Of a stretch of DNA of 64,000 nucleotides, positions 29,262 through 40,119 are shown one piece after another. Positions within the stretch are counted from its first letter, which is position 1; every line of letters starts with the position of its first letter. The notes beneath the pieces are model-generated. The model did no database searches, had not been told where the DNA came from, and worked only from the letters and a program-made list of their open reading frames with translations. The position numbers and the translations under genes are program-made. The stretch comes from Brettanomyces bruxellensis (Eukaryota > Ascomycota > Pichiomycetes > Pichiales > Pichiaceae): NCBI RefSeq assembly GCF_011074885.1, contig NC_054690.1, forward strand, positions 625,001-689,000, given 5' to 3'.

Positions 29262-30256
29262 ATGTCGGAACCAATTCTAGCTGGTCATAGAGGGTAGGTG
29301 GTACAGCAAATCTAGTGAAGCATTGTTCAATTATTTTACTAACTTATCGGCCATTGGCTTTTGGATTCAGTTTTAAGGCTAAATGCCCTGAGAACACAAT
29401 TCTTTCGTATGACGCCGCTGCAGATAGTGGTTGTGATGTTGTGGAGACAGACTTGCATATTTCTACTGATAATATTATTGTCATCTCCCACGATTCAGAA
29501 ACAGAGCGTGTTTTTGGTAAATCTTACAATGTCACCCAGGAATCATATAAGGATACCCTTTCTAAGTTGCGTACATTGAGAGAGCCTCACCTTCCAATGC
29601 CTACATTGAATGAACTCTTAAAGTGGTGCCGGGAAAAATCTGAGAAGACTGGAAGGAATATTCAACTTATGTTGGATATCAAAAAAGATTGCGATCCTAA
29701 GCTGTTATTAAAACTTTTACTGCAAGATTTAGAGGAAGCTGGCCCAAACATCGAATATTGGCATAATAAATTAATCTTTGGAATGTGGGATTCAAGATAT
29801 TACTGTAAAGAAATGGATCCTTTTCGGATTATAAACATTACGTTTGACATTGATGTTGCGGAAAAAGTGGTTGCTGAAATTAAGGAGAGGGGCGGGAGAG
29901 TTTCGGCTGTTTCAATTTTTTACCTCATATTATACAATCCTTCATTATCCAGGAAATTGTTCGATTTCTGTGTCAAAAATGACATCAAAATTTGGTTTTG
30001 GACGATTAATCTTAAAAAAGAAGCGATCGACGCTGTTAATTTCTGTGCTCTTCCATCCGGAGAAAGCATCTTGGCAGGTTTGATCACGGATGATCCAATT
30101 GAGGCATCTGCCAAAAGGCCAGAAAATTTGGGCATTATGTATAACGCAAATTTATTCGTGAAAAGGCATCTTTATGTTGGTTTCCTCTACTTACTGCATA
30201 ACAATTATAATGTGGTTCCCATCTTTACACTTTTGAAGACCCTTGGACTTTTATAA
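29262..30256 (+). CDS. PGC1: Phosphatidylglycerol phospholipase C, GDPD family, one intron
   Basis: 305 residues, spliced as 29262-29293 joined to 29371-30256. Exon 1 encodes MSEPILAGHR and GG of the next codon. Joining gives GHRGFKAKCPENT, the GDPD signature whose histidine is catalytic (S. cerevisiae Pgc1 has GHRAFKARYPENT). Without splicing the downstream frame has only a GTG start and lacks the catalytic histidine. Further active-site residues are in VETDLHIS and ISHDSE. The C-terminal hydrophobic stretch is the membrane tail. Pgc1 hydrolyses phosphatidylglycerol to diacylglycerol and limits PG levels in lipid droplets and mitochondria. Confidence 0.93.
29294..29370 (+). other. Intron of PGC1 (77 nt)
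   Basis: The donor is GTAGGT (a G at position 4 instead of the common A or T), the branch point TACTAAC lies at 29337-29343, and the acceptor is TTCAG. Splicing restores the GDPD catalytic motif. Confidence 0.92.
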
Positions 30257-30520
30257 GAATTCCATTTTATATATTTCAACTTAAAATAACCGCTCTCGTT
30301 TACGTAAAATCCTGCGTGCTTGTGCTATCATTTATGCCCGTAAAATATCACGGCGTCTAATTTTCGAATATTTCTCTTACATTGCCCATATAATCTTCAA
30401 GCTTTTTCTGAATTCGGCCAAGTATAAGAGCACGCTTGTTAGGACCTTTACTGTTATAAGATATCGTTTCTCTACAATTCTGTCTTTTTCTGCTGACAAA
30501 ATTTTGTTGCGACAATTTTC

Positions 30521-31807
30521 ATGTGGTTAAATCAAGGATTGTGTGCTTTTCTTATCCAGTGTTTATTTTTGGTTAAAACCACCACTTGTGCTTCTCAATA
30601 TGACTTCTTTCTAAATTACTTAAAACATATTCATAATAGTCAACGATCTTTGCCAGATTTGAAATTTAGCAATGGAACATTTGTTAATATAGAGGATTTA
30701 GCAGAGGTAAATTTAAATCTCACAGAAATCATCCACTATACTGAGGAGGAAATTTTAAGTAAATCCTTCTATCAAATGGCGAAAGTACCCGGTTATAAAA
30801 TCATTCATCTTGAAGGTATAGGTGAAACATGGAACGTCGACCAATTAGAAAAATTTACCATAATCATGAATAAGTGCCAAACTGTTCATAATATACTAGG
30901 ATTTGTAATTGATCTCAATGCAACAGATTTTCAAAGTAACTCACTTCCCTATCTCAAGGTCGCCGTACATGATATGAAAATCAATTTACAAAAAAAGAAG
31001 AAGCACAATCAATTTGTCGGATTTTACATCGGAGACGATGATTTCAATTATGTTCTAACCAAAAGTGAGATGCTGCTATATCTTCAATGCAGCAATCACA
31101 TGCCCCCGGACTTATTTATGACCAGAACGACAATTAAGTCAGTCCAACAAATAAATGAAGAATGTAAGAACTTTCCTACTGAACTACAAAAGTTGGAAAT
31201 AAATACATCAGTACTACCATATTCACCACGACCCGGTCGATGCGACTGTATAATGACGTCTCTTTACTGCTATTCTAACCCAGAATCCAACATTAATTGG
31301 CATACAAACATGACAATCCGCGATAAAGTTTGCCAGGAGATCGACTGCAGTTCGATCGAGAATCACGCTGATACAGGACACTATGGAATATTTGGAGGAT
31401 GCACAGAGGCCCAAAAGAACTCTATTATCCTCAATCTTTATTACACGTACCATAAAATGGATCCCAAATACTGCGATCATAATGGTCTAGCACAAATCCG
31501 AGATTCGGAGCCACCTGCATCAGACTTCAGAGACATAATAGACGTTGCGGGAATAAAATGTGGGGAGGAAATACCAGATGACTGGAGTAATTATGTCGTT
31601 GGAGTTAAGAAGCCGCAAGTGAAGCATAACGTGTCAGATTCCATTGACAACGTGTATGAACAGGAAGCAATTGCTTTCACAAATGGGGTAGCACGATGTA
31701 AAAACAGCATCAACAAACTCTTGGCTACCAGTATATTTATTATGTCAGCTCTGTATATGTTCTGTGCAGGTGGAATGCGGCAGATCTTTATAACAGTTTA
31801 TATCTAA
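30521..31807 (+). CDS. GAS-like protein with degenerate GH72 domain and X8 domain
   Basis: 428 residues with a signal peptide (cleavage near residue 24). Residues about 105-190 align with the middle of GH72 glucanosyltransferases: WNVDQLEKF, ILGF and PYLKVAVHDMK match WTVDQYERY, VLGF and PYVKAAVRDMK. The catalytic GNEV motif is replaced by VIDLNAT (about 129-135). The second half of the barrel, with the nucleophile, is absent. The X8/CBM43 cysteine domain (C241 to about C318; CDCIMTSLYC, FGGCTEAQK) is intact. A hydrophobic C-terminus could be a GPI signal. Several NxT/S sites suggest glycosylation. It should lack transglycosylase activity and may bind glucan. S. cerevisiae Gas3 is a precedent for a weak or inactive member. 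Confidence 0.85.
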   Translation: MWLNQGLCAFLIQCLFLVKTTTCASQYDFFLNYLKHIHNSQRSLPDLKFSNGTFVNIEDLAEVNLNLTEIIHYTEEEILSKSFYQMAKVPGYKIIHLEGIGETWNVDQLEKFTIIMNKCQTVHNILGFVIDLNATDFQSNSLPYLKVAVHDMKINLQKKKKHNQFVGFYIGDDDFNYVLTKSEMLLYLQCSNHMPPDLFMTRTTIKSVQQINEECKNFPTELQKLEINTSVLPYSPRPGRCDCIMTSLYCYSNPESNINWHTNMTIRDKVCQEIDCSSIENHADTGHYGIFGGCTEAQKNSIILNLYYTYHKMDPKYCDHNGLAQIRDSEPPASDFRDIIDVAGIKCGEEIPDDWSNYVVGVKKPQVKHNVSDSIDNVYEQEAIAFTNGVARCKNSINKLLATSIFIMSALYMFCAGGMRQIFITVYI

Positions 31808-31852
31808 ATGTACGTACTATAACGCAAAATGCACCAGTTTCATTTATACAAG

Positions 31853-32605
31853 TTAATGCTTCTCATCCCCGTCATTATTATCTTCTTTTTTCCCCCACTT
31901 TACACCCAAGAACCCATTTTTGCCATTAAAGAGTCCCATAGGTCTCATAAATGAGCCAGTATTCTGCGGATGGCCCACTAGATAGAATCTGTTATTTCCT
32001 TTCACGTCCAATGTCACATAGTTGAATTTTTGAGCCACAACATTTTCTTCGATGGCCTCAACACGAACCACTCCCACAGTGTACTTACTTTCAACAAAAA
32101 ATCTCATTATAAGCCTATCCGTGCCATCTTTTGCTGTGTATTGGGTAGCCCTTATAGGTCTATCTCTGGTCCATCGATCTTGTGGCACATCACCGTAAGC
32201 TTTAAGCTTAATTTTACCTTTTTTGATTTCTTCATCGGAATATCCCAACATCTTAAGGCATTGTTGATTTTCTTCTATCATACTGACGACACGATTGAAC
32301 GTTGATGTTTGTCCTGAAGGTGAAAAAAGCTCCTTGAACACTAAATATAACGAAACACTAGTCACACCAAGTGCTGCTAACACGATTGCGGAGGACAGCA
32401 TAAATTTCGCTCCATTTTTAATTCTCTTTCCTAATGGAATGTTCTTTTTAGCTGTTGGATTTGCAGATGGATTTAATGTGCATTTAGATTCAGAGAAGAA
32501 TCTGATGTGATTATGCACGGTCGGAACTTTACACCTCACAATTGGTAAAAGTTCAGACAATATTCCTGTTGACGGAAGCCCACACGCAAATCTTCTGGAC
32601 AGCAT
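31853..32605 (-). CDS. TIM21: TIM23 complex subunit Tim21
   Basis: 250 residues (yeast Tim21 239). An Arg-rich mitochondrial presequence (about 35 residues) is followed by one membrane helix (68-90) and a C-terminal intermembrane-space domain. The GDVPQDRWTRDRP stretch and the final FLGVKWG are family marks. Tim21 links the TIM23 translocase with TOM and with respiratory supercomplexes. It is convergent with the GAS-like gene (45 bp apart) and divergent from GRX8. Confidence 0.93.
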   Translation of the reverse strand: MLSRRFACGLPSTGILSELLPIVRCKVPTVHNHIRFFSESKCTLNPSANPTAKKNIPLGKRIKNGAKFMLSSAIVLAALGVTSVSLYLVFKELFSPSGQTSTFNRVVSMIEENQQCLKMLGYSDEEIKKGKIKLKAYGDVPQDRWTRDRPIRATQYTAKDGTDRLIMRFFVESKYTVGVVRVEAIEENVVAQKFNYVTLDVKGNNRFYLVGHPQNTGSFMRPMGLFNGKNGFLGVKWGKKEDNNDGDEKH

Positions 32606-33599
32606 ATTCCCTTTTAAGCAATTTGATTTGATTGAAATGTCAATTTTATAATTCTGGTTGGATCGACATGCCTCTAAAGATTGACTTCACTGTCCTATAT
32701 GCTTTTTTATTTTTTATTTTTTTTTTCCATCCAATTTTTTCGCAGACGCTTCGAACGATAAAGGCGTGTGTGTGTACTTACATTTACCCCACAAGCCCAA
32801 AAATAGTTCTTGGAAATAGGCCAGGGTAAAGTTATGCTTTTGAAGGTAAATAAATCAAAATCAAGCACTTGGAATCGATGAATATGTGTCTGAGACTTGT
32901 AGTGTGTTCTCAGATAAGCAGGAGGAGTAGGTTCGGATATATATTCATAATTCGGCGAAAAAAAGCGTCAATCGACTCATACAAGCTGTCTCTTGACTTG
33001 AAGCTAGTAAGCCTGTTGTAATGGTTGTACATGCCCATAATCTTTGGAACACACCAAAACAAGAATCCTTGTACGTACATGATACTTAGCATGATTAATC
33101 ATTAGTACTGCATTGAATTAATGTTTCAATTCTGGTAATATAATTCAGGCTGGCATTGCTAGAGCCACAGCATGAGGTTATGTCACGTGACCAAAACGAT
33201 GTTGGTGGAGAAACTATCCATCAAAGATATATACACAAAAGCAATGCCTTCTTATACATGGTGACAGTTTGAAAATATGTAATTTAGTGGCAGTTAGGGA
33301 GTAATTAGTGATATGAATGTTTAATGTTTAGGAGGTCGTAAATACCAAGGAGTATTTAATTTTAAAAACATCCAAAAGCGGTAACAAAAGTCCGCATGAG
33401 AATGAAACCAGCAAAAGAAAGCGAAGAAAAACAAAAACTTATATAAGAAGCCGCGAGTAAGTAAGTGAAAAAAAAAAAGGTTCATCTTAAACTTGGACAA
33501 AAAGGCATGCTAAGTCAGATGCCATTAAAATATTAGAGCTTATTTGAACAATTATCCGGCATTTACTCTAATTACACAGGAAACATCTATATAACAAAA
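32606..33599. other. Intergenic, divergent promoters of TIM21 and GRX8
   Basis: 994 bp with a GTCACGTGAC palindrome at 33182-33191, a TATA box at 33440-33447 (160 bp before GRX8) and a T-rich tract near 32706-32728. No gene is seen. Confidence 0.55.
33182..33191. promoter_or_regulatory. GTCACGTGAC palindrome (Cbf1-type)
   Basis: A perfect 10-bp palindrome matching the Cbf1 E-box consensus, 409 bp before GRX8 and 577 bp from TIM21. Cbf1 in many yeasts controls respiration or sulfur genes. Confidence 0.5.
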
Positions 33600-33913
33600 A
33601 TGGGAAAAGCAGCAGAACTTATCAAAGCTAACAAGTACTTTATGAGCTCCAAGTCATGGTGTCCAGATTGCAAGTACGCTAAGGCCATCTTTCAGAAGTA
33701 TGGTGTTTTGGACAAGGTTAAGATTGTTGAGTTAGATAAAATTGATCCAAAGGAAGCTGAAAGTTTGGAAAAAGAGATTACTGCCATAGTGGGAGAAAGT
33801 GGGTCCCAACTATTTTTTTCAACGGCAAGGAATTTGGTACTGAAGAAACTTTAAAGAAGCTCGAGAGTCATGATCAGACGAAGAAGACATTTGAGCAGGC
33901 AGGTCTTTTGTGA
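33600..33913 (+). pseudogene. GRX8: Glutaredoxin Grx8-like, broken by a one-base frameshift
   Basis: The first frame encodes the N-terminal thioredoxin-fold half with active site SWCPDC (C21, C24), the Grx8 form rather than CPYC of Grx1/2. It continues to EITAIVGE and then loses the family pattern. The continuation VPTIFFNGKEFGTEETL, with the cis-proline loop, is in another frame and ends at TGA 33911-33913. The shift lies near 33791-33797, and one missing A (GGGAGAAAG for GGGAAGAAAG) restores 104 residues; yeast Grx8 is 109. No slippery heptamer for programmed -1 frameshifting is evident. This is a second single-base break in the window, so a sequencing slip is as likely as a real mutation. 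Confidence 0.82.
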
Positions 33914-33962
33914 TTAGCTTAGTTAATAAAATATATTATTTAATTTCTGAATTTTGTGTAGA

Positions 33963-33996
33963 CAGGGGGTGTAACGTTTTAAAGCAGGGGGTGCAA
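33963..33996 (+). repeat. Direct repeat CAGGGGGTGYAA
   Basis: Copies at 33963-33974 and 33985-33996 differ in one base and start 22 bases apart, about two helical turns, 50 bp after the GRX8 stop. Confidence 0.75.
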
Positions 33997-36797
33997 TTTT
34001 TTTAGACATATTTTTTTTAATTATCAGGTGCTGGTACACTAAGTGAACTATTAAATTGCAACGATGACACACTCTACTTTTATCACAATATGCAAATAAC
34101 ATGAGAGTGATAGTGTATCAATAAAAAGGAACTTTGTACATTTATTGATAATAATGTACAGCTTTACGAAATACAATATCAGTGTTAAACACAGGGTTAA
34201 CAACTCGAGAACATTAGCTACTGTGTGACTTAACAACCGTTTCGAGATGAATAATGGGCGGAGAAAAGTCGACAGAGGAAAATATTACAATAGAAAGATG
34301 GGAGAGCGGAGTTTTGAGAAGAATAAGCAAGAAACATGGTAAAATGGTAGAGCGGAGGTCGCAACGGTACATTATAAAGAAACAAATTTGTGTACGCAGG
34401 TTGTGTTAATGCTCGAAAGCGGGGGTGGAAGAATAAGTGAAGAAATCATGAATACAAATTTTTTTGATTGTTTTGAGAATCTTCGCAAAGTTCTTAAGAG
34501 TACACACACAATAGAAGAATATGACGGGATGATCAGTTCAGTATATCAAAACTGTACCTTTAATTGAATATGCAGAAACTCAGTAAGGTATTGGACGGGA
34601 GGCAAAATAATGGAAAAAATAGGGGACAAATAAGGCGGAAAGTTGGAAAGATACCTCCATCAAAACATGAATGAAAACAATATTTATGGGCTGGCTTGGT
34701 TCAATAACTGCAATGAAATAACGGTAGCTACTAAGTAAATTGGATGTGCAAAAAACACTGTTTCTAATTTGTTTGTCCTTCGATATCCAGCAAGTAAGTT
34801 GTGTGTTAAGAAATTCAGGGGATAATTAATATGAGTCCTCGATTAACGTACTACAGGTAGATGAATACTCATCGTTGCCAGGTAGGAAAAAAACACATTT
34901 GAAATATACCAGGACAGAACGGCGTTTCTATTGGATCTAAAGGCTTTCCGCTTTAAGAAGTAAGACGTTGGTGCTGATAATTATTTAATTACATACGTAT
35001 TGTGGAAAAAGCAAAGAAGATAATCAAAGTTATTGTTTCGAATGTGATTCAAATTACTCTAGTTTTCTAAAGGTCATTCATATTCTAAAAAATGTCTCAA
35101 CAAATTCTTTGTTTAAATTTCAGTCCAGGCGAAATTGTCCAATGACGATGGGTTGAATCGGTACCAAAAGAGAAAAAAAAAGAGAGAGCGAAAATAAATA
35201 AGATGCCGTAATAAAGAAAATTGGGATTGCAAGCGGCAAAAAAATTATATGAGATGTGAATAGATAAGATAGAATCAGCTTATAGGTAAGAAGTGTCTCA
35301 AAATCTTAAGTACCAGTGGTGTATGATAGAAATAAGAAAGTGATTACATGTAATAAAGTTAGTGTTAGTTTTCCGGATCGGAATGTAAAATGTATCAAAT
35401 ATTCTTAATACACTTTGGTATGGAAAGCAGGAGTTTTAGCTAATGTGAAAGGCTTAATTAAAATAAATCGAGCGGTCTTTTTGAACAATAGAAAACGATA
35501 GAATATTGATGAAAAACTGTAGAAAATTGTCGGAGTTCTAAAGAGGCTCGAGGATCTGGGCATTTTTTTCTAACAGAAAAAATAAAATAGCAGGAAGGTC
35601 AAACCCCACCTTTCGGAAAAACTGATCAAGGTTCAACTTAATGGGAAGGGATATACACCCCATAAGTCGATATATCTTATCGGGAAGCGAACCCAGAAAG
35701 TTTTGGCCTGAAGTATCTGAACATAGCAAAGATCAAAATTAAAAAGTTTCAGTGTGACAGATTACAAACGTATGGTTATCAATTATTTCTCCATCAGATG
35801 AATGAAAGCAGGAAAATTAGTAATGGAAAAAACAGCGAAAGAAACGAAAAATGATTTTATAACCGCAACTGGTGGGTGCATTTGGATTCTTTTAATACGG
35901 ACAGAAAATTTATTCTTATTGTTCGACAACACTAGAGTTTACCATTTCGAGAAAATATTAGGTAACAGGAATGAATCTTAGAGTACTTGACCGCGTGGTG
36001 ATCATTAGTTTTTTTCTTTCTTTTCGATTCCATTCAGGCCATTATTGAAATCAAAAGACGATTAATTACGCTGTATAGGATTGGAGAAAAATAGCTGTTG
36101 AACAGAAACTGACTGTGGTATACTATTTAGGGGTACGGAAAAATCATAAAAAAAAAATTGTCCGACGTTGACAAGAATAGAATGAGGGGAATACGACACG
36201 GTGATACGGAGGCTATGAACTATTGAATAAATGATATAACAAGACAAATTCACAGAAAGCGATGATAAAGAAGGACTAAAAGCGCCCGGAAATAGAGAAT
36301 ATATCAAAATCTTGTATGGTGCTTAGTTATAATCAAAGCTGATTAATTAAACATGGGTATAAAGTGTAGGTCAAAATATGCTCCTCACAAATATAAAGTG
36401 GAGATGATTCGGTGGCAAAAAAAAAAATAATATGGGGAAAGATACCAGAGGAATAATGATTACTACGGCGAAAACCAGCAAATGAAAAGAAATAGAAATT
36501 GGGCTGTAGAGATATATATTATGCGTATCACATACACCACCACACTTGAGTATAATAAATAATGTATGAATGGAACTCAAGAAAAGTACAAGAAACTAAA
36601 AGAATAACGTAGGTCAAGACAGACAATAGGGGGTGGAGTAAAAAACAAAAAGTAAAAATAATAGTGAAATAAGGTTTTACCGGCTTAAAAGTGATTCAAG
36701 GAGGAATTAAGCACAAAAAAAATTATGCATGCTTTAACCGGTACCTTGACGGTCATCTGGAACAGTCCCCATTGTTCTGACAGCTTGTTGCTCAATA

Positions 36798-36834
36798 CCG
36801 AGAGTCGGATCTTGCTCTCAGGAACCCCGCCTGA
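36798..36834. promoter_or_regulatory. GC-rich inverted repeats in ALD upstream region
   Basis: CCGA-GAG-TCGG (36798-36808) and TCAGG-N7-CCTGA (36818-36834) lie about 250-290 bp before the ALD start, next to CCCC and GGGG motifs. They are likely factor-binding sites for a carbon-regulated promoter. Confidence 0.4.
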
Positions 36835-36929
36835 AAAATGGGGAGGAGGTACATATACACATTTGCTTTTATGGCGTTCGTTCTTTATTTTGTTTATTTT
36901 TAAATTACATTTATGATATGTTTTCCCTG

Positions 36930-36945
36930 TATATATAAAGAGGGG
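36930..36945 (+). promoter_or_regulatory. TATA box and STRE of ALD
   Basis: TATATATAAAG is followed directly by AGGGGG (stress response element core AGGGG), about 150 bp before the ATG. This agrees with strong expression, as the codon usage of ALD also suggests. Confidence 0.55.
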
Positions 36946-37085
36946 GATTTCCCATTTTTTAGCCTTATCGGTAGTTGCGTTTGTCTATTTCGTAATCTGT
37001 CAGTTTTGCCTCCTTCCTCTTCTTTCTTTATCCTTAAGCTGTGAATCGTATTATCTTTCGATAAACAACTTTAACAAAAAAGAAA

Positions 37086-38672
37086 ATGTTCAGATACACT
37101 GCTGCAAAGGCATTCTCAGCTGCTTCCAGAGCAGCTCTCAAGCCAACTATGGCTTCGAGATTTTACTCTTCTTCTAAATTGTCCAAGACCATCACGTTGC
37201 CAACGGGTGAAACCTACGAGCAACCGACCGGATTGTTCATCAACAACGAATTTGTTTCTGGTAAGCAGGGCAAGACGTTTGGTGTTATCAACCCATCTAC
37301 AGAGGAGGAAATATGTGAAGTTGCAGAGGCTATGCCCGAGGATGTGGATTCCGCTGTGGATGCCGCAGAGAACGCATTCAACTCAGACTGGTCTTTTGGC
37401 GATCCAGCCAATAGAGGTAAGGTTCTTTACAACTTGGCAGACTTGATGGAGGCTCACAAGAAGACTTTGACCTCTATAGAGTCTCTGGACAACGGTAAGA
37501 CTTTGGCCAACGCTGCAGGTGATGTTGGTCTTGTTATCAACTACCTCAGATTTTGTGCTGGTTATGCCGACAAGTTAGATGGTGAGGTTGTTGACACAGG
37601 CTCGGGATACTTGAACCTTGTCAAAAGAGAACCTTTGGGTGTTTGTGGTCAAATCATTCCTTGGAATTTCCCACTTTTGATGTGGTCTTGGAAGATTGGC
37701 CCTGCTCTTGCCACAGGTAACACTGTTGTGCTTAAGCCAGCTGAGGCAACCCCATTGTCTGCCCTTTACTCGGCTAAGTTGGCCAAAGAGGCTGGTGTTC
37801 CAGCTGGTGTCTTGAATATTGTTTCTGGTTTCGGTAAGACTACCGGTGAGGCCATCGCAACCCACCCTAGAATCAGAAAAGTTGCATTCACCGGCTCCAC
37901 CAGAACTGGTAAACATATCATGACAGCTGCTGCCCAGTCTAACATCAAGAAGGTCACTCTTGAGTTGGGTGGTAAGTCCGCCAACATCGTCTTCAACGAC
38001 TGTAACGTCGACAAGACCATCCAGAACATTATCACAGGTATTTTCTTCAACTCCGGAGAGGTTTGCTGCGCCGGTTCCAGAATCTTCATCCAGTCTGGTA
38101 TCTATGACACCATCATAGAGAAATTGAAGACCGCTGTTCAGGCTATCAAGGTCGGAAACCCATTCGACCCAGCAGTTTTCCAGGGTGCTCAAACATCGCA
38201 GATGCAGTTGGACAAGATTCTTGGCTACGTCGAGAAGGGTAAAGAGGAAGGTGCACATCTCCTTACTGGTGGTGAGAGAGAGGGTAACAAGGGTTACTTC
38301 ATCAAGCCTACTTTGTTCACAGAGGCCAAGCCTGGTATGGCTATCTACGAGGAGGAGATCTTCGGACCATTCGGTGTGATCACCAAGTTTGACACTCCGG
38401 ACGAAGCCCTTGCTCTTGCTAACAACTCCGAGTATGGTCTTGCAGCTGGTATCCACACAGAGAACCTTAACACAGCTAAATATGTCTCCGACAGACTAAG
38501 AGCCGGTACCGTGTGGATCAACACTTACAACGATTTCCACTATGCCGTTCCATTCGGTGGATACAAGCAGTCCGGTATTGGAAGAGAGATGGGTAAGTCC
38601 TCATTTGACAATTACACCCAGGTTAAGGCCATCAGAACAAAGATCGATGAGACCGTTGGCACTAAGCAGTAA
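37086..38672 (+). CDS. Mitochondrial aldehyde dehydrogenase (Ald4/Ald5-like)
   Basis: 528 residues. The first 30 are Ala/Ser/Arg-rich, a mitochondrial presequence. The ALDH core has the general base E293 in LELGGKS and the catalytic C327 in GEVCCAGSR. The PWNFPLLM and FTGST motifs are also present. It oxidises acetaldehyde to acetate with NAD(P)+. Codon choice is strongly biased (many AAG, GGT, TTG), so expression is likely high. It sits downstream of the 3.2-kb gene-free stretch. S. cerevisiae has ALD4 and ALD5; which one is orthologous cannot be decided here. CTG encodes the conserved Leu in ESLDNGK (37485-37487). Confidence 0.96.
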   Translation: MFRYTAAKAFSAASRAALKPTMASRFYSSSKLSKTITLPTGETYEQPTGLFINNEFVSGKQGKTFGVINPSTEEEICEVAEAMPEDVDSAVDAAENAFNSDWSFGDPANRGKVLYNLADLMEAHKKTLTSIESLDNGKTLANAAGDVGLVINYLRFCAGYADKLDGEVVDTGSGYLNLVKREPLGVCGQIIPWNFPLLMWSWKIGPALATGNTVVLKPAEATPLSALYSAKLAKEAGVPAGVLNIVSGFGKTTGEAIATHPRIRKVAFTGSTRTGKHIMTAAAQSNIKKVTLELGGKSANIVFNDCNVDKTIQNIITGIFFNSGEVCCAGSRIFIQSGIYDTIIEKLKTAVQAIKVGNPFDPAVFQGAQTSQMQLDKILGYVEKGKEEGAHLLTGGEREGNKGYFIKPTLFTEAKPGMAIYEEEIFGPFGVITKFDTPDEALALANNSEYGLAAGIHTENLNTAKYVSDRLRAGTVWINTYNDFHYAVPFGGYKQSGIGREMGKSSFDNYTQVKAIRTKIDETVGTKQ

Positions 38673-40119
38673 GCGCATTGCTTTATTTTAATTTTAAGAC
38701 TTATTCCATGGGTATTCCTATATTCTCTGTATTTAGTTGAATCGAATTCATACGACTCTAAGTGATGTGGTACGTAGAAGAGATAATTAAGATAGGTAGA
38801 GGGGCAATTAAGTTATGCAGAGTATAGTATATTATACATGGTGATTGCAAGTGTGATGAGAAAAAGGATTTCGACTATCCACTGACGTATGCAGTTACAA
38901 AATGATCTATCAAGAGGAAAGGTTACACTAGAATAATGTTATACTGTTGTGACAAAATAAGGATTCTGCTTCAATTAAACGGCACTCTTTACTATTGTGG
39001 GCAACCGTGTTTTGCCTAATTCACATCATAGCGCCTTTCATGTCGCTATCATCTGCACACACAACTATTCATAATTACAATGGATCGAACCACATGGATA
39101 GTTACTCGAGCATCTGGAAATACACGAATCCTGATCTGGAAAAAAATATGTTACGGTAAAAAATAAACGCGCTATGAATTTTGAAGGAGATACGTTTTTT
39201 TATACTTTTGCAAGTTAATATTCAGCAATAGGCACGTATGGCAAGGAGTAAAACACCTTTTTTATTTTAACAAAATTATATATTCACTGTTACATTGTAT
39301 CAATGAATAATTGCATAACTTTAATTGGAGTTTTCGTTACAAGTTTGTCTACATTATATGTACATCTCTTCTTCCTATACAGTACAAGCGTGTCCGTAAA
39401 AATAACCCCAAAAATTAAACCGCGTAATTGTCCTCACAGATTAGTCGACATTTATAGAGTAAGCTGAGAAATACAGTAAAAGTAAATAAACGCTCAAGTG
39501 TGGAAAAATTTTTGAGATGGAAAAGTGAGAAAAAAAAAATAATTGAAGTGCTGTATTCAAGAAAAGGAAACAACGAAAACAAAAACAACAACAAAAAGGG
39601 AATAAAAATAAAGATGGGCGGACACAATAATAGATATGAGGAAAGAATAAAATTTGTACAGTAGCATGTTTACAAATTAGTGCATTGCCTGAATCCGCGT
39701 ACTCGAAATAGTAAATTAGACAATCCAGTTCTTCGACCCTTCACAAATTTACCTTCAACTGTTTTTCTTCTCTTCGTTCCATTTATTCAGTTCCATTCTT
39801 TGCTTTTCGGTTGTACACTTTAATTCCTTATTCACCTTCATTCTCGTGGCTTGCTCGTTTTGCAAAATTATCCCGCAACTTGACTGTTCGTGATACATGC
39901 CCGTTAATTGATCGCAAAACAGACTCGTACAAAAGCTGAGACAAATACAATTGAAAAGGATCAGAGCGTCAAAATATATAATTCAAGTCTTACACTAGAG
40001 AACACAGAGAGGCAACATAACGGTGCATCTGCCATCATATATTTTCGTACAAATTCCAACGCCAGCATACAAAACCCTCATTTAAATCTGAATATCATAA
40101 CATCTAACGCTATTACTCA
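38673..40119. other. Intergenic between ALD and LTE1
   Basis: 1,447 bp. The left half is purine-rich like the region before ALD. A B-box-like GGTTCGATCC on the minus strand (near 39085) does not fold into a tRNA. A 77-codon frame at 39908 begins with TTG and is not called. Nothing else is recognised. Confidence 0.5.

Larger units (their letters stand above)
33914..37085. other. 3.2-kb gene-free stretch between GRX8 and ALD
   Basis: No frame longer than about 80 codons and no recognisable gene. The part from about 34240 to 36720 is strikingly rich in A and G on the plus strand and poor in T. Small hairpins are visible: ATGGG/CCCAT at 35641-35663 and ATAAG/CTTAT at 35662-35680. Two CAGGGGGTGYAA copies lie near the left end (33963, 33985). 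The last 350 bp hold the ALD promoter. Candidates are a long non-coding RNA, a centromere or a long leader/upstream region; none is shown. Confidence 0.5.

Noticed and set aside
33450..33580. 5' UTR intron of GRX8 (GTAAGT near 33459, CAG near 33580)
   Set aside because: No proper branch point lies between them, and it would not repair the frameshift.
37575..38456. 293-codon frame antisense to the aldehyde dehydrogenase
   Set aside because: It lies inside a clearly conserved gene with strong codon bias, which keeps the antisense frame open; the protein resembles nothing.
39084..39094. B-box-like GGTTCGATCC suggesting a tRNA on the minus strand
   Set aside because: The flanking bases do not pair as a T-stem and no acceptor stem or A-box is found.
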